A stretch of 64,000 nt of DNA from Nonomuraea polychroma (GTDB taxonomy: Bacteria; Actinomycetota; Actinomycetes; Streptosporangiales; Streptosporangiaceae), in the NCBI RefSeq assembly GCF_004011505.1, contig NZ_SAUN01000001.1:9389501-9453500 (forward strand). The letters run 5' to 3'. This document shows positions 34,179 to 42,679 of this stretch, one piece after another. The notes beneath the pieces are model-generated. The model was not told the origin of the DNA, searched no databases, and saw only the letters and a list, made by a program, of their open reading frames with translations. Both the position numbers and the translations under genes were made by a program. Position 1 is the stretch's first letter. The number at the start of each line of letters is the position of its first letter.

Positions 34179-34796
34179 TCAGACAGGGCGCAGCGCGCGT
34201 TCCGGGCTCATGGAGCCCAGGAGCCGCTCCAAGGCCACCTCGACGTCCTCACGCCACGAGACGGCGGTCTTGAGCTCCAGCCGGAGCCGGGGGAATCGCA
34301 AATGCGGACGGACCGTCTTAAACCCCACAGAAAGCAAGTAATCCGCAGGAACTACACAACTAGGCTCTTCCCACTTGAGGTCGCCGAAAGCTTCAATGGC
34401 TTTCACCCCGCGCCGCGTCAGGTCTTTGGCCACGCCCTGGATCAGCATCCGCCCCAGCCCACCGCCCGAGAACTCGGGAATGATGTGGGCCGTCATCAGC
34501 AACACGGCGTCGGCGCTGACAGGCGAGGTGGGGAAGGCCACCGAACGCGGGCTGTAGAGCGGCGGGCTGTACAGGACGAACCCCGCGGGCACCCCGTCGA
34601 CATAGGCGATTTTCCCGCAGCTCCCCCACTCCAGCAGCGTGGCGGAGATCCAGGCTTCTTTCTCCAGTCCCGGGTCGCCCGAGTTCACCGCACGCTCCCC
34701 GCTGACGGGGTCGAGCTCCCAGAACACGCACCGCCGGCAGCGGCGCGGCAAATCTTCAAGATTGTCCAGGGTTATGTTGACCAGTCGGCGCGACAA
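34179..34796 (-). CDS. GNAT family N-acetyltransferase
   Basis: 205 residues. A Cys-containing start (RRCRRCVFWELDP) typical of a conserved actinobacterial subgroup is followed by a GNAT core with the acetyl-CoA loop IIPEFSGGGLGRMLIQ. Acceptor unknown. The TTG start at 34796 is the best in-frame choice but lacks a ribosome site. A GNAT gene of this type near trxA and parB is conserved in Streptomyces-like genomes. Confidence 0.85.
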   Translation of the reverse strand: MSRRLVNITLDNLEDLPRRCRRCVFWELDPVSGERAVNSGDPGLEKEAWISATLLEWGSCGKIAYVDGVPAGFVLYSPPLYSPRSVAFPTSPVSADAVLLMTAHIIPEFSGGGLGRMLIQGVAKDLTRRGVKAIEAFGDLKWEEPSCVVPADYLLSVGFKTVRPHLRFPRLRLELKTAVSWREDVEVALERLLGSMSPERALRPV

Positions 34797-34972
34797 CTAC
34801 GGCCCCTATCGTTGACCCGGAAAAGCGCGCGAAAACCGCGTCCACAACTGGCATCGTAGCCGAGTGAAGATGCCGCCAGCGGACACCACGACGGTCGAGC
34901 CCGGTCACGTGCGACATGTCCGTCTGGCGTAATCTGGTATTTCCGCCCCATATGACACCTAGGAGGTGGGCC

Positions 34973-36298
34973 GTGACTGAAGAGCGGGATCACGGTCAGA
35001 CACCCGCGACCCAAGGGTCGCGCATCGACGCCTACGTCGATCGGTACGCAGCGCGAGCTGCCGGGATGGTCGCCTCCGAGATCCGAGCTCTTTTCGCCGT
35101 CGCGTCGAGGCCCGAGGTGGTCTCGCTCGCGGGCGGCATGCCGTACGTCACGGCCCTCCCCCTCGACATGGTCGGCGAGCTGGTCTCCGACCTCGTCACC
35201 AGGCGCGGCCCGGTCGCGCTGCAATATGGCTCCGGCCAGGGCGACCCGCACCTGCGCGAGCAGATCTGCGAGGTCATGCGGCTGGAGGGGATCCAGGCCG
35301 GCGCGAACGACGTGGTCGTCACCGTGGGATCGCAGCAAGCGCTTGATCTGCTCACCCGCATCTTCATCGACCCGGGCGACGTGGTGCTCGCCGAGGGTCC
35401 CTCGTACGTCGGTGCCCTGGGCACCTTTGCCGCCTATCAGGCCAAAGTGGTCCACGTCGCCATGGACGATCAGGGCATCGTGCCCGAATCGCTGGCCCAG
35501 ACCATTTACGCGCTGGAGACGGCCGGAGCGCCCATCAAGTTCCTCTACACGATCCCGACCTTCCAAAACCCCGCCGGCGTCACGCTGAACCACGCCCGGC
35601 GGCAGCAGGTGCTGGACATCTGCCAACGGGCCGGGGTGCTGATCATCGAGGACAACCCGTACGGACTGCTTGGCTTCGACGGGGAGCCCATGCGTGCCCT
35701 GCGGGCCGACAATCCCGACGGCGTGGTCTATCTCGGGTCGTTCTCCAAGACCCTCGCCCCCGGCTTCCGCGTCGGCTGGGCGCTGGCCCCGCACGCCATC
35801 CGCGACAAGCTCGTGCTGGCCATGGAGTCGGCTGTGCTGTCGCACTCCTCGTTCACGCAGCTGGCCGTGGGCCAATACCTGGCCACGCAGCCGTGGCGGG
35901 AGCAGATCAAGTCCTTCAAGGAGCTCTACCGCGAGCGCCGCGACGCGCTCCTGGACGCTCTGGAAGCCCTGATGCCGCCCGAGGTCACGTGGACCCGCCC
36001 CGCCGGCGGCTTCTTCGTCTGGGCCACCCTGCCGGAAGGTCTCGACTCGAAGGCCATCCTGCCGCGGGCGGTGGCCGAGCGAGTGGCGTTCGTCCCCGGG
36101 ACCGGGTTCTTCTCGGACGGCAGCGGGGCTCGGCACATGCGGCTGTCGTACTGCTTCCCTGAGCCGGACCGTATCCGGGAAGGGGTGCGGAGGCTCGCTG
36201 GGGTGATCGAGCAGGAGATGCAACTGCGGGACACGTTCGGGACCGGCTCGGTGCGCGAGCATCCCGGCGTGGACACCCCCGGCCCGGACCTGGCCTAA
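34973..36298 (+). CDS. PLP-dependent class I/II aminotransferase (LysN/2-aminoadipate-type)
   Basis: 441 residues with a PLP fold type I core: LAGGMPYVTALPLD near the N-terminus, YGSGQGDPHLREQI, IPTFQNPAGVTL, the Asn-Pro-Tyr motif EDNPYGLL and the Schiff-base lysine in GSFSKTLAPGFRVGW. The family includes 2-aminoadipate and valine-pyruvate type transaminases and MocR-like domains without the HTH; the substrate is not settled. GTG start with a perfect AGGAGG 6 nt upstream. Single gene, divergent from GNAT. Confidence 0.87.
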   Translation: MTEERDHGQTPATQGSRIDAYVDRYAARAAGMVASEIRALFAVASRPEVVSLAGGMPYVTALPLDMVGELVSDLVTRRGPVALQYGSGQGDPHLREQICEVMRLEGIQAGANDVVVTVGSQQALDLLTRIFIDPGDVVLAEGPSYVGALGTFAAYQAKVVHVAMDDQGIVPESLAQTIYALETAGAPIKFLYTIPTFQNPAGVTLNHARRQQVLDICQRAGVLIIEDNPYGLLGFDGEPMRALRADNPDGVVYLGSFSKTLAPGFRVGWALAPHAIRDKLVLAMESAVLSHSSFTQLAVGQYLATQPWREQIKSFKELYRERRDALLDALEALMPPEVTWTRPAGGFFVWATLPEGLDSKAILPRAVAERVAFVPGTGFFSDGSGARHMRLSYCFPEPDRIREGVRRLAGVIEQEMQLRDTFGTGSVREHPGVDTPGPDLA

Positions 36299-36574
36299 CG
36301 GATTCCACCGCCTGCGCCCTGCCGCTAGCTCCCCGCCGCCTGCGCCCTGCAGACGGCGGGTTGCCCCCCGGACGGGACGCCCCCGGACGGGACGCCTCCG
36401 GCGCGGGCGGCGGGGCGACTGGCGGTCGGTTTCTCGGGCACTCGAGCTCGTCCCGCGTCCCTGGCCCACGCGCCTGCTGGGTACTGCCGTGTCTGACGGC
36501 CGTCGCGCCTGGTGCGGCGGTGCGGCTCTATAGCGGCGCTGATGCGAGTGAGGGCTGCCCTGCACTGGCGGTGG

Positions 36575-36683
36575 CCGCACGTTGCCGTGGCCGCACGTTG
36601 CTGCCGTGTGGCCGCACGTTGCCGTGACCGCACGTTGCCGTGGCTGGCGCTGGCATGGCGCGCTGGCAGACACGTTGCCGTGG
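36575..36683. repeat. Array of 16-bp units with CACG-N4-CGTG dyads
   Basis: Unit CCGCACGTTGCCGTGG begins at 36575, 36591 (with a short insertion), 36612 and 36628, with a partial copy at 36671. Each unit contains the inverted repeat CACG TTGC CGTG. Confidence 0.75.
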
Positions 36684-36841
36684 CTGGCACGAAGCCGTGG
36701 CCACCCGTCGGTGCCAGTGCCACGCCCCGCCGCCATTCACCCACACGCGGCTTCCGTAGCAAGGTCGGCCGGTCGGTCGGTTGGGTGACCCGCGAATCGC
36801 CGTGTCATACGGATGGCGAGCAGCGACGGCGTGGGCAGTTA

Positions 36842-36881
36842 CATGCGCGGAATCCCAGGAGCATGCGCAGAATCGCGGGAG
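36842..36881. repeat. 20-bp tandem direct repeat upstream of the ligase gene
   Basis: CATGCGCGGAATCCCAGGAG and CATGCGCAGAATCGCGGGAG are adjacent and differ at three positions. They end 73 bases before the ATG. Confidence 0.7.
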
Positions 36882-36954
36882 AAGCACCTCACGTACACCA
36901 TTCGCCCCGGACGCGGGTACGGTTGGACAGCGTTCGATCAGTAGAGGAGATGTG

Positions 36955-37911
36955 ATGAGCGATCTGGGCCACGTGCTGGTGCTGGCCGGAGGCCTCTCCT
37001 ATGAGCGAGAGGTGTCCCTGCGCTCGGGTCGCCGAGTCAGCGAGGTGCTGCGCGCCGCAGGCATCGACGTGGAAGCCCGAGACACCGACGCATCGCTCGT
37101 ACCGTCGATCCTCGCCGACCCTCCGGACGCGGTGTTCGTGACCCTGCACGGCGGCGCGGGCGAGGACGGCGCGATCCGCTCCGTCCTGGAGCTCCTCAAC
37201 GTGCCGTACGTCGGCGCGGATCCGGACGCCTGCCGCGTCGCCTTCGACAAGCCCACCGCCAAGGCCGTCGTCCGCTCCGTCGGCCTGCGTACACCGGAGT
37301 CCGTCACCCTTCCCAAGGAGACCTTCCACGACCTCGGCGCCACGGCGGTGTTGGGCCGCATCGTCGAGCGACTCGGCCTGCCCTTGTTCGTCAAGCCTGC
37401 CCGGGGCGGCTCCGCGCTGGGCGCGTCTATCGTGCGTACGGCAGAGGAGCTTCCCGCCGCCATGGTCGGCTGCTTCGCCTACGGCGACACTGCTCTCATA
37501 GAGCGCTACGTCGAGGGCGTGGAGGTGGCGGTCTCGGTCGTGGACCTCGGCAACGGCCCGGTGGCGCTGCCCGCCGTGGAGATCGTCCCCGACGAGGGCG
37601 TGTACGACTACGCGGCGCGCTACACGGCCGGTCACACCGAGTTCTTCGCCCCGGCCCGTCTGTCCGCCTCAGCGGCTGAGGCGTGCGCCGAAACCGCCGT
37701 GACCGCGCACACCGCTCTCGGCCTCCGCGACATCTCCCGCACGGACCTGATCGTCGACGCCGCCGGCGTTCCCCACTTCCTTGAGGTCAACGTGGCACCC
37801 GGCATGACGGAGACGTCGCTCCTGCCCATGGCCGCAGAAGCGGCCGGCCAGGATCTGGGCGAGCTCTGCCGCACTCTCCTCCAGAACGCCGCCTCTCGCT
37901 CCCGCACCTGA
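36955..37911 (+). CDS. D-alanine--D-alanine ligase family protein
   Basis: ATP-grasp ligase, 318 residues. Key Ddl patterns are present: LHGGAGEDGAIRSVLELL and NVPYVGADPDACRVAFDK, lysine motif FVKPARGGSALGASIV, EGVEVAVSVV, and the metal/phosphate site EVNVAPGMTETSLLP. The protein is short, closer to DdlB than to the longer actinobacterial Ddl, so it may be a second ligase; the main ddl usually lies elsewhere in actinomycetes. ATG at 36955 with AGAGGAG 5 nt upstream. The dipeptide product and the envelope-rich neighbourhood agree, but substrate is inferred. Confidence 0.85.
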   Translation: MSDLGHVLVLAGGLSYEREVSLRSGRRVSEVLRAAGIDVEARDTDASLVPSILADPPDAVFVTLHGGAGEDGAIRSVLELLNVPYVGADPDACRVAFDKPTAKAVVRSVGLRTPESVTLPKETFHDLGATAVLGRIVERLGLPLFVKPARGGSALGASIVRTAEELPAAMVGCFAYGDTALIERYVEGVEVAVSVVDLGNGPVALPAVEIVPDEGVYDYAARYTAGHTEFFAPARLSASAAEACAETAVTAHTALGLRDISRTDLIVDAAGVPHFLEVNVAPGMTETSLLPMAAEAAGQDLGELCRTLLQNAASRSRT

Positions 37912-38098
37912 CTTCACAGCCCACCCGAGGATGGCCGCACACGTTCCCGGCCCTCTACGTCCTCGCGCCGGGGCTTCCCATCGCCACTGACGTCGCCAGG
38001 TGTCTGGACACCCCCTCGGTGGCTCAAAATGTCAGGCCTCGGTCGGGCATTGCTGAGGGCGTCGGCAGGGCGCCTCCGGTGAGGCTGCGCCCCCACGC

Positions 38099-38670
38099 CG
38101 GCGCAGTCACACGCGCGGCATGCACGCCCGCGCACGCCCGGCACGCACGCAGGCTCAGGCACGACCGCACGCAGACTCGACACGCACGCCCGGCGCACAC
38201 CCGGCGCACTCACACGCCCGGCGCGCAGCTTCCGCCGCAGTCGCACGCAGACATGCACGCGGACCCGACACGCACGTCCGGCTGACGTGCACGCCTGGCG
38301 TTGGCACGCCCGCACGGACGCGGACATTCGCGCAGTCGCACGCCCGGCAGGCACGACCTGCACGCGGACCCGGCACACACGCACGCCGGCGCAGTCACAT
38401 GCCCGGCACGCACGACAGGCTCACATGCGCTCCTAGCCGTCACACGCCCGGCAGGACGCGAACCCCGGCGCAGTCACACGCCTGGCACGCACGACAGGCA
38501 CGCGGACCGGCACACGTGCACACTCGCCACGCCCGGCAGACGTGCACGCGCCCGGCAGACGTGCACGCGCCCGGCAGACGTGCACGCGCGGGGCAGTCGC
38601 ACACCTGGGGCAGTCGCACACCGGGGCAGTCGCACACCGGGGCAGTCGCACACCCGGCACGGACGCGGGC
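38099..38670. repeat. T-poor minisatellite with nested tandem repeats
   Basis: Repeated modules such as GGCGCAGTCACACGCC, CACGCCCGGCACGCACGAC and CACGCGGACCCGGCAC recur through the region. Near the right end are three exact 19-bp copies of GCCCGGCAGACGTGCACGC type (38530-38590) and four 16-bp copies of GGGGCAGTCGCACACC type (38590-38654). Thymine is very rare on the plus strand. Confidence 0.8.
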
Positions 38671-38788
38671 CTCGCGCGGAGGGCTACCTGGCCACCCGTG
38701 CGCTACGTCGAACTCTCGAGGGCCCCACGTGCAGGCGCTGCGTGGCTCAGGAGGCGAGGGGCCGGACGACCGGCAACATCGACGGTCG

Positions 38789-38794
38789 TAGCCT
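38789..38794 (+). promoter_or_regulatory. -10 hexamer of threonine-aldolase gene (leaderless)
   Basis: TAGCCT ends 6 nt before the GTG at 38801; no ribosome site is present. Confidence 0.4.
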
Positions 38795-38800
38795 TGCGGT

Positions 38801-39850
38801 GTGCTGATCGATTCGATGTACCCGAAGAGTTTCGCCAGCGACAACCACGCCGGCGTGCACCCCGACATCATGGAAGCCATAGCGGCGGCGAACCACGGCG
38901 ATGCGCCCGCCTACGGGGGCGACCGATGGACGTCGGACTTCGAAGACAAGATCAAAGAGGTGTTCGGCCCAGGCGCGGAAGGCTTCGCGGTGTTCAACGG
39001 AGCAGGCGCCAACATGGTCGGGCTAGCGCTCATGCTCGGCCGCTTCGACGCCATCATCTGTCCCGACAGCGCCCACATCGCCACCCATGAAGCGGGAGCG
39101 GCGGAGCGCCTTCTCGGCGTGAAGCTGATGACGGTCCCCACCGAACAGGGCAAGCTGAGCCCCGCCGACATCAGGTCCCGTCTGGGCGGCATCGGGAACC
39201 CGCACGTATCACAGCCGACGGTGGTCTCCATTTCCCAAGCGACGGAGCTCGGCACGTGCTACTCCCCTGAAGAGATCGCCGACCTCGCCGAGGCGGCGCA
39301 TGCGGCGGGCCTACGCCTCCATGTGGACGGCGCCAGACTCGCCAATGCCGCGGCCTACTTCGACTGCGAACTGAGAACCATCACAACGGACGTCGGAGTG
39401 GATGTGTTCAGCTTCGGCGGCACCAAGAACGGCGCGCTCGCCGCCGAGGCCGTCGTGGTGCTCGATCCGTCTTTGACCGACGCCGTGCCCTTCCTACGGC
39501 GGCAATCCCTTCAGCTCGCCTCGAAGATGCGCTTCGTCTCAGCACAGCTTTCCGCTCTCCTGACGAACGACCTATGGCGCCGGAACGCCGCACACGCCAA
39601 CCGAATGGCCATGCGCTTGGCTGACGGCATCGCGGACGTGCCCGGCGTGTCCCTGGCTCAGCCCGTCCAGTCAAATGCCGTCTTCGCCGCCCTTCCACCC
39701 GCCATCACGGAGGCTCTCCGCCGCCGCTATCTCTTCCATCCCTGGGACGAGGCGGCGACCGTCGTCCGCTGGATGACCGCCTTCGACACGACCCCTGAAC
39801 ACGTAGATGACTTCCTCGACGACATCCGCAAGGCTGCCGCATCCGCGTAA
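38801..39850 (+). CDS. ltaE: Low-specificity L-threonine aldolase / beta-eliminating lyase family
   Basis: PLP enzyme that splits threonine or related beta-hydroxy amino acids to glycine plus an aldehyde. 349 residues: FASDNHAGVHPDIMEAIAAA start, APAYGGDRWTSDFEDKI, LHVDGARLANAAAYF and the PLP lysine in SFGGTKNGALAAEAV. GTG at 38801 directly follows a -10-like hexamer; an ATG at 38816 is possible. It lies between two repeat-filled non-coding regions. Confidence 0.87.
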   Translation: MLIDSMYPKSFASDNHAGVHPDIMEAIAAANHGDAPAYGGDRWTSDFEDKIKEVFGPGAEGFAVFNGAGANMVGLALMLGRFDAIICPDSAHIATHEAGAAERLLGVKLMTVPTEQGKLSPADIRSRLGGIGNPHVSQPTVVSISQATELGTCYSPEEIADLAEAAHAAGLRLHVDGARLANAAAYFDCELRTITTDVGVDVFSFGGTKNGALAAEAVVVLDPSLTDAVPFLRRQSLQLASKMRFVSAQLSALLTNDLWRRNAAHANRMAMRLADGIADVPGVSLAQPVQSNAVFAALPPAITEALRRRYLFHPWDEAATVVRWMTAFDTTPEHVDDFLDDIRKAAASA

Positions 39851-39872
39851 GTTCCAGGCGATGCCTCGATGT

Positions 39873-39888
39873 GGTTTCACGTGAAACA
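39873..39888. promoter_or_regulatory. parS site 1 (15/16)
   Basis: GGTTTCACGTGAAACA matches parS TGTTTCACGTGAAACA except the first base. Confidence 0.9.
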
Positions 39889-39948
39889 CGTCGCCTCGAC
39901 TCCACGCCGGCCCAAGCCTCGCCTCCAACCCCCGCTCCCCTGCTCCTC

Positions 39949-39964
39949 TGTTTCACGTGAAACA
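39949..39964. promoter_or_regulatory. parS site 2 (perfect, in a 32-bp palindrome)
   Basis: Exact TGTTTCACGTGAAACA. Flanking bases extend the symmetry to 32 bp (39941-39972), far beyond the ParB footprint. Confidence 0.97.
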
Positions 39965-40010
39965 GAGGAGCACTCGGAGGCGGCGACTTCCGACCACGCG
40001 GCGCGGTCGA

Positions 40011-40026
40011 TGTTTCACGTGAAACA
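40011..40026. promoter_or_regulatory. parS site 3 (perfect)
   Basis: Exact TGTTTCACGTGAAACA, 62 bases from site 2. Confidence 0.97.
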
Positions 40027-40080
40027 GGCGATCCTGAGTCCGAGCGATTCCCGCCCGCGCCAGCGCCACGATGGCGCTGG

Positions 40081-41071
40081 CGGTCGGCAAACCGCCCCCG
40101 CCGATAAGGCCGACGCCAAAGCGCCCGACAATGCAGGCGTGACTGTTGGTCAGCGGACGAGGCCACCTGCCGATCCCCTACCACCTGTCAGTGTCCCGCC
40201 GTCGGCCGGTGTCCCCCGCCATCTGCCGGTGACCCACCGCCATCCGGGCCGGGCCACCGCGAGCCCGAGACCAGCCACGAGCACACCGCCGCCCGCCTAT
40301 CGCCCAGACCGGCCGCGGTCGTTGCCCATCGGACGCATCCGGCCGCGTGGCGGCGGCCGCCCCGCGCAAAGCGCCAGTCGGCCGCGCCCGCTGCCCACCC
40401 CGCAAAACGCCGACCGAGCGAACACCCGTTGGCGGCCCTACGCAAAGCGTCGACCGCGCGCCCACCGGCGACCCGCTGGGAGTCCGCCGCCCGCTGCCCA
40501 CCCCGCCAAAGCGGAGTCGGCCACGCCCGCTGGCCACCCGCCAAAGCGCCGACCGCCGGACGCCTGCTGGCCTCATACAAAGCATCGACCGCGCGCCCAT
40601 CGGCGACCCGCCGGGAGTCCGCCGCCCGCTGGCGGCCCTGCCCAAAGCGCTGGCCAGGCATGCCTGACATTGTGCGCCGAGAAGCCGCGACGTCGCGACG
40701 GACGCGGGCTTCGCCGTGCGCGTGACCGGAGGGCTGAACGCGGCGCGCCGGGCAGACACGATCACCGTCCCCGGATACGCGCTGGATGCGCGACCGGCGC
40801 CAGCAGTGCGGGAGTTGCTTGCCTGGGCGCATGATCAGGGATGGGCCACCCCGCGCAAGGCGCTGGTCGGACCCGCGCCTGCTGGCTGCCCTTTGCAAAG
40901 CGCTGGCGGCCGCGTGCGCCCGCCAGCGACCCTACGCAAAGCACTGACCGCCCGCTAGCGGCCCTACGCAAGCAGGCGGAGCGGGCTTTGTCGATCGAGC
41001 CAACCGACCGCGGCGGCAGTCGGCCACCCCGCCCCCCAGGAGGCCGACGCCAAGGCGCCCGACAATGCCGG
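40081..41071. repeat. Repeat-filled block bounded by a 31-bp direct repeat
   Basis: AGGCCGACGCCAA(A/G)GCGC and following bases occur at 40107-40137 and 41041-41071 (31 nt, two mismatches), with weaker similarity extending upstream. Between them, 40443-40496 and 40578-40631 share 51 of 54 bases, and shorter GCAAAGCGC-type units recur to about 40980. Confidence 0.7.
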
Positions 41072-41316
41072 TCGCTACTGTGATCATGAGCCGACGAATT
41101 GGAGAGTACGGCCAAAGGCGCCGCAGGCGATGGCGCGGCATGACCCTGGGCCTTCGGGTGCTGGCGGCGGAAACGAAGGGTGGCATGGCGGGCGGCACCG
41201 GCATCAGCCACCACGCCTTGAAGGGCCTTTTGGTGAGACCACGGTGGACATGCAAGCCAGCGCGCGGGTGGGTGCTGCTGTGGCCGTGTGATCGGAGGCC
41301 AACGCCGTGCGATCGC

Positions 41317-41332
41317 TGTTTCACGTGAAACC
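41317..41332. promoter_or_regulatory. parS site 4 (15/16)
   Basis: TGTTTCACGTGAAACC, followed at once by an extra half site GTGAAACA. It lies just beyond the parB stop codon. Confidence 0.9.
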
Positions 41333-41342
41333 GTGAAACAGG

Positions 41343-42305
41343 TCAGCCCTCCGACTCCCGCATGGCCCGGACCGCCTCGGGTGCCATGGTGCCGATGATG
41401 CGCTCCAGATCGTCGATCGTGGCGAACTCCACGACGATCCGGCCCTTGCGACGCCCCAAGTCGACCTTGACCTTGGTTTCGAAGTGGTCCGAGAGACGGT
41501 CGGCGAGATGGGTCAGACCGGGTGCCGTGGGCTTGGCCGACTGCCGCTCGCGCGGCGCATTCTTGGCGGCCTTGGCGCTGCCCATGGAGACGATCTCCTC
41601 CACCGCCCGTACCGAAAGGAGCTCCGCCTTGATGCGCTTGGCCAGCTGGATCTGCTCCTCGGCGGAGTCGAGGCCGAGGAGGGCTCGGGCATGGCCGGCG
41701 CTGATGACGCCGGAGGCCACAGCGCGCTGGACTTCCGGCGGGAGGTTCAGGAGCCGCAAGGTGTTGGTGATGTGAGAGCGGGACCGCCCGACCTTCTGTG
41801 CCAACTGCTCATGCGTCGCCTGGAAATCGTCAAGGAGTTGCTGATAAGCGGCTGCCTCTTCCAACGCATTCAGCTGCTCGCGCTGAAGGTTCTCAATGAG
41901 GGCGTCCCGGAGGAGGTCGGTGTCCTGCGTGTTGCGGACAATGGCAGGGATCGGATCCAGGCCGGCCTGCTGGCAGGCACGCCAGCGCCGCTCCCCCATG
42001 ATCAGCTCGTACTGACCACCGCCGACCGACCGAACCACAATGGGCTGCAGCAGACCGACTTCGCGGATGGACGCGGTCAGTTCGTCGAGTCGCTCCTCAT
42101 CAAAGATCTCACGCGGCTGGCGAGGGTTCGGGACGATCGCCTTGAGGGCGACCTCCTTGAAGTAGGCTCCGGCAATCGGCCTGGGACCGTTCTCCGCCGG
42201 CGATCCGCCGGACGGGGCCGCCACCGCCCCCGTGCCGTCAACAATGGGACCGGTCGGGATGAGCGCCCCGAGCCCCTTGCCCAATCCCCGCCGCTGCTGA
42301 CTCAC
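41343..42305 (-). CDS. parB: Chromosome partitioning protein ParB
   Basis: CTP-dependent clamp that loads at parS and spreads to organise the origin. 320 residues: N-terminal MSQQRRGLGKGLGALI, CTPase motifs (GERRWRACQ and ENLQREQLN), HTH (THEQLAQKVGRSRSHITNTL) and a C-terminal dimerisation domain (VKVDLGRRKGRIVVEF). GTG start with GAGGAG 5 nt upstream. Flanked by parS sites at its 3' side; parA lies upstream with a 374-base gap that has no gene. Confidence 0.97.
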   Translation of the reverse strand: MSQQRRGLGKGLGALIPTGPIVDGTGAVAAPSGGSPAENGPRPIAGAYFKEVALKAIVPNPRQPREIFDEERLDELTASIREVGLLQPIVVRSVGGGQYELIMGERRWRACQQAGLDPIPAIVRNTQDTDLLRDALIENLQREQLNALEEAAAYQQLLDDFQATHEQLAQKVGRSRSHITNTLRLLNLPPEVQRAVASGVISAGHARALLGLDSAEEQIQLAKRIKAELLSVRAVEEIVSMGSAKAAKNAPRERQSAKPTAPGLTHLADRLSDHFETKVKVDLGRRKGRIVVEFATIDDLERIIGTMAPEAVRAMRESEG

Positions 42306-42679
42306 TACGTCTCCTCATCCACCCGGCCGTTTCCGGTCACTCCAGGAGAGGTTACCGTTGTGCGCCCGGCGGAGCGCCCCCTCGCCACACACCGTCCTAT
42401 TGGATTTACACCGACACGGTCACAAACCTGCCCAACTCGTGACCGTCCCCGGGTCAGCGGCGGCATAGGGGCCCAGACGGTACGGGCGTCATGTGCGCGC
42501 GCGAAGTGTGCACGGTCGGACGCTGTCGGACACATGCATGGCCAGTTGGCACCAGTGCTCGCCCTACAGGCGTTCGGTGTCCTGGATTCCGCGCCCCGAT
42601 CAAGGCGCAGCGGAACCCATCCGCCCCGCACCACCCCGTGCGGCAGTGGGATGAAAGGAAAACGATCCTGCGACCATCG
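42306..42679. other. Gap between parA and parB
   Basis: 374 bases. A minus-strand open frame here lacks a ribosome site and recognisable sequence. No terminator or promoter could be confidently assigned, though parB probably has its own promoter here. Confidence 0.45.

Larger units (their letters stand above)
36299..36954. other. 656-base non-coding region with repeat arrays
   Basis: No open frame here has a ribosome site or protein-like composition. It contains a duplicated CCCCGGACGGGACG near 36366-36395, an array of CACG-TTGC-CGTG dyads (36575-36683) and a 20-bp tandem duplication (36842-36881) close to the ligase gene. Its promoter must lie in the last 150 bases. Confidence 0.6.
37912..38800. 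other. 889-base non-coding region, mostly a minisatellite
   Basis: No gene supported. From about 38099 to 38670 it is built from degenerate GC-rich repeats. The first 180 bases hold no recognised signal. The promoter of the following gene (TAGCCT at 38789-38794) is at the right end. Confidence 0.6.
39851..41342. other. 1.5-kb parS and repeat region upstream of parB
   Basis: No gene is supported. Four parS sites lie at its two ends, and the middle (about 40080-41080) is built of degenerate GC-rich repeats, including a 54-bp repeat and a duplicated 31-bp core. Frames here are open because T is scarce, and they lack ribosome sites. Confidence 0.65.

Noticed and set aside
36325..36887. Open frames on both strands between the aminotransferase and the ligase gene
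   Set aside because: Products mirror the DNA repeats, no ribosome site, no family similarity recognised.
38099..38670. CRISPR array
   Set aside because: Units are adjacent or irregular, with no constant-length unique spacers and no cas genes in the window.
38120..38807. Overlapping open frames in the minisatellite (His/Arg/Thr/Pro-rich)
   Set aside because: All frames are open because T is nearly absent; composition follows the repeat and there is no ribosome site.
39869..40834. 321-codon frame starting at a parS site
   Set aside because: Starts at the parS palindrome, runs through repeats, and repeat differences are not biased to silent changes.
42305..42634. 109-codon minus frame between parA and parB
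   Set aside because: No ribosome site, unusual composition, ends against the parB ribosome site.
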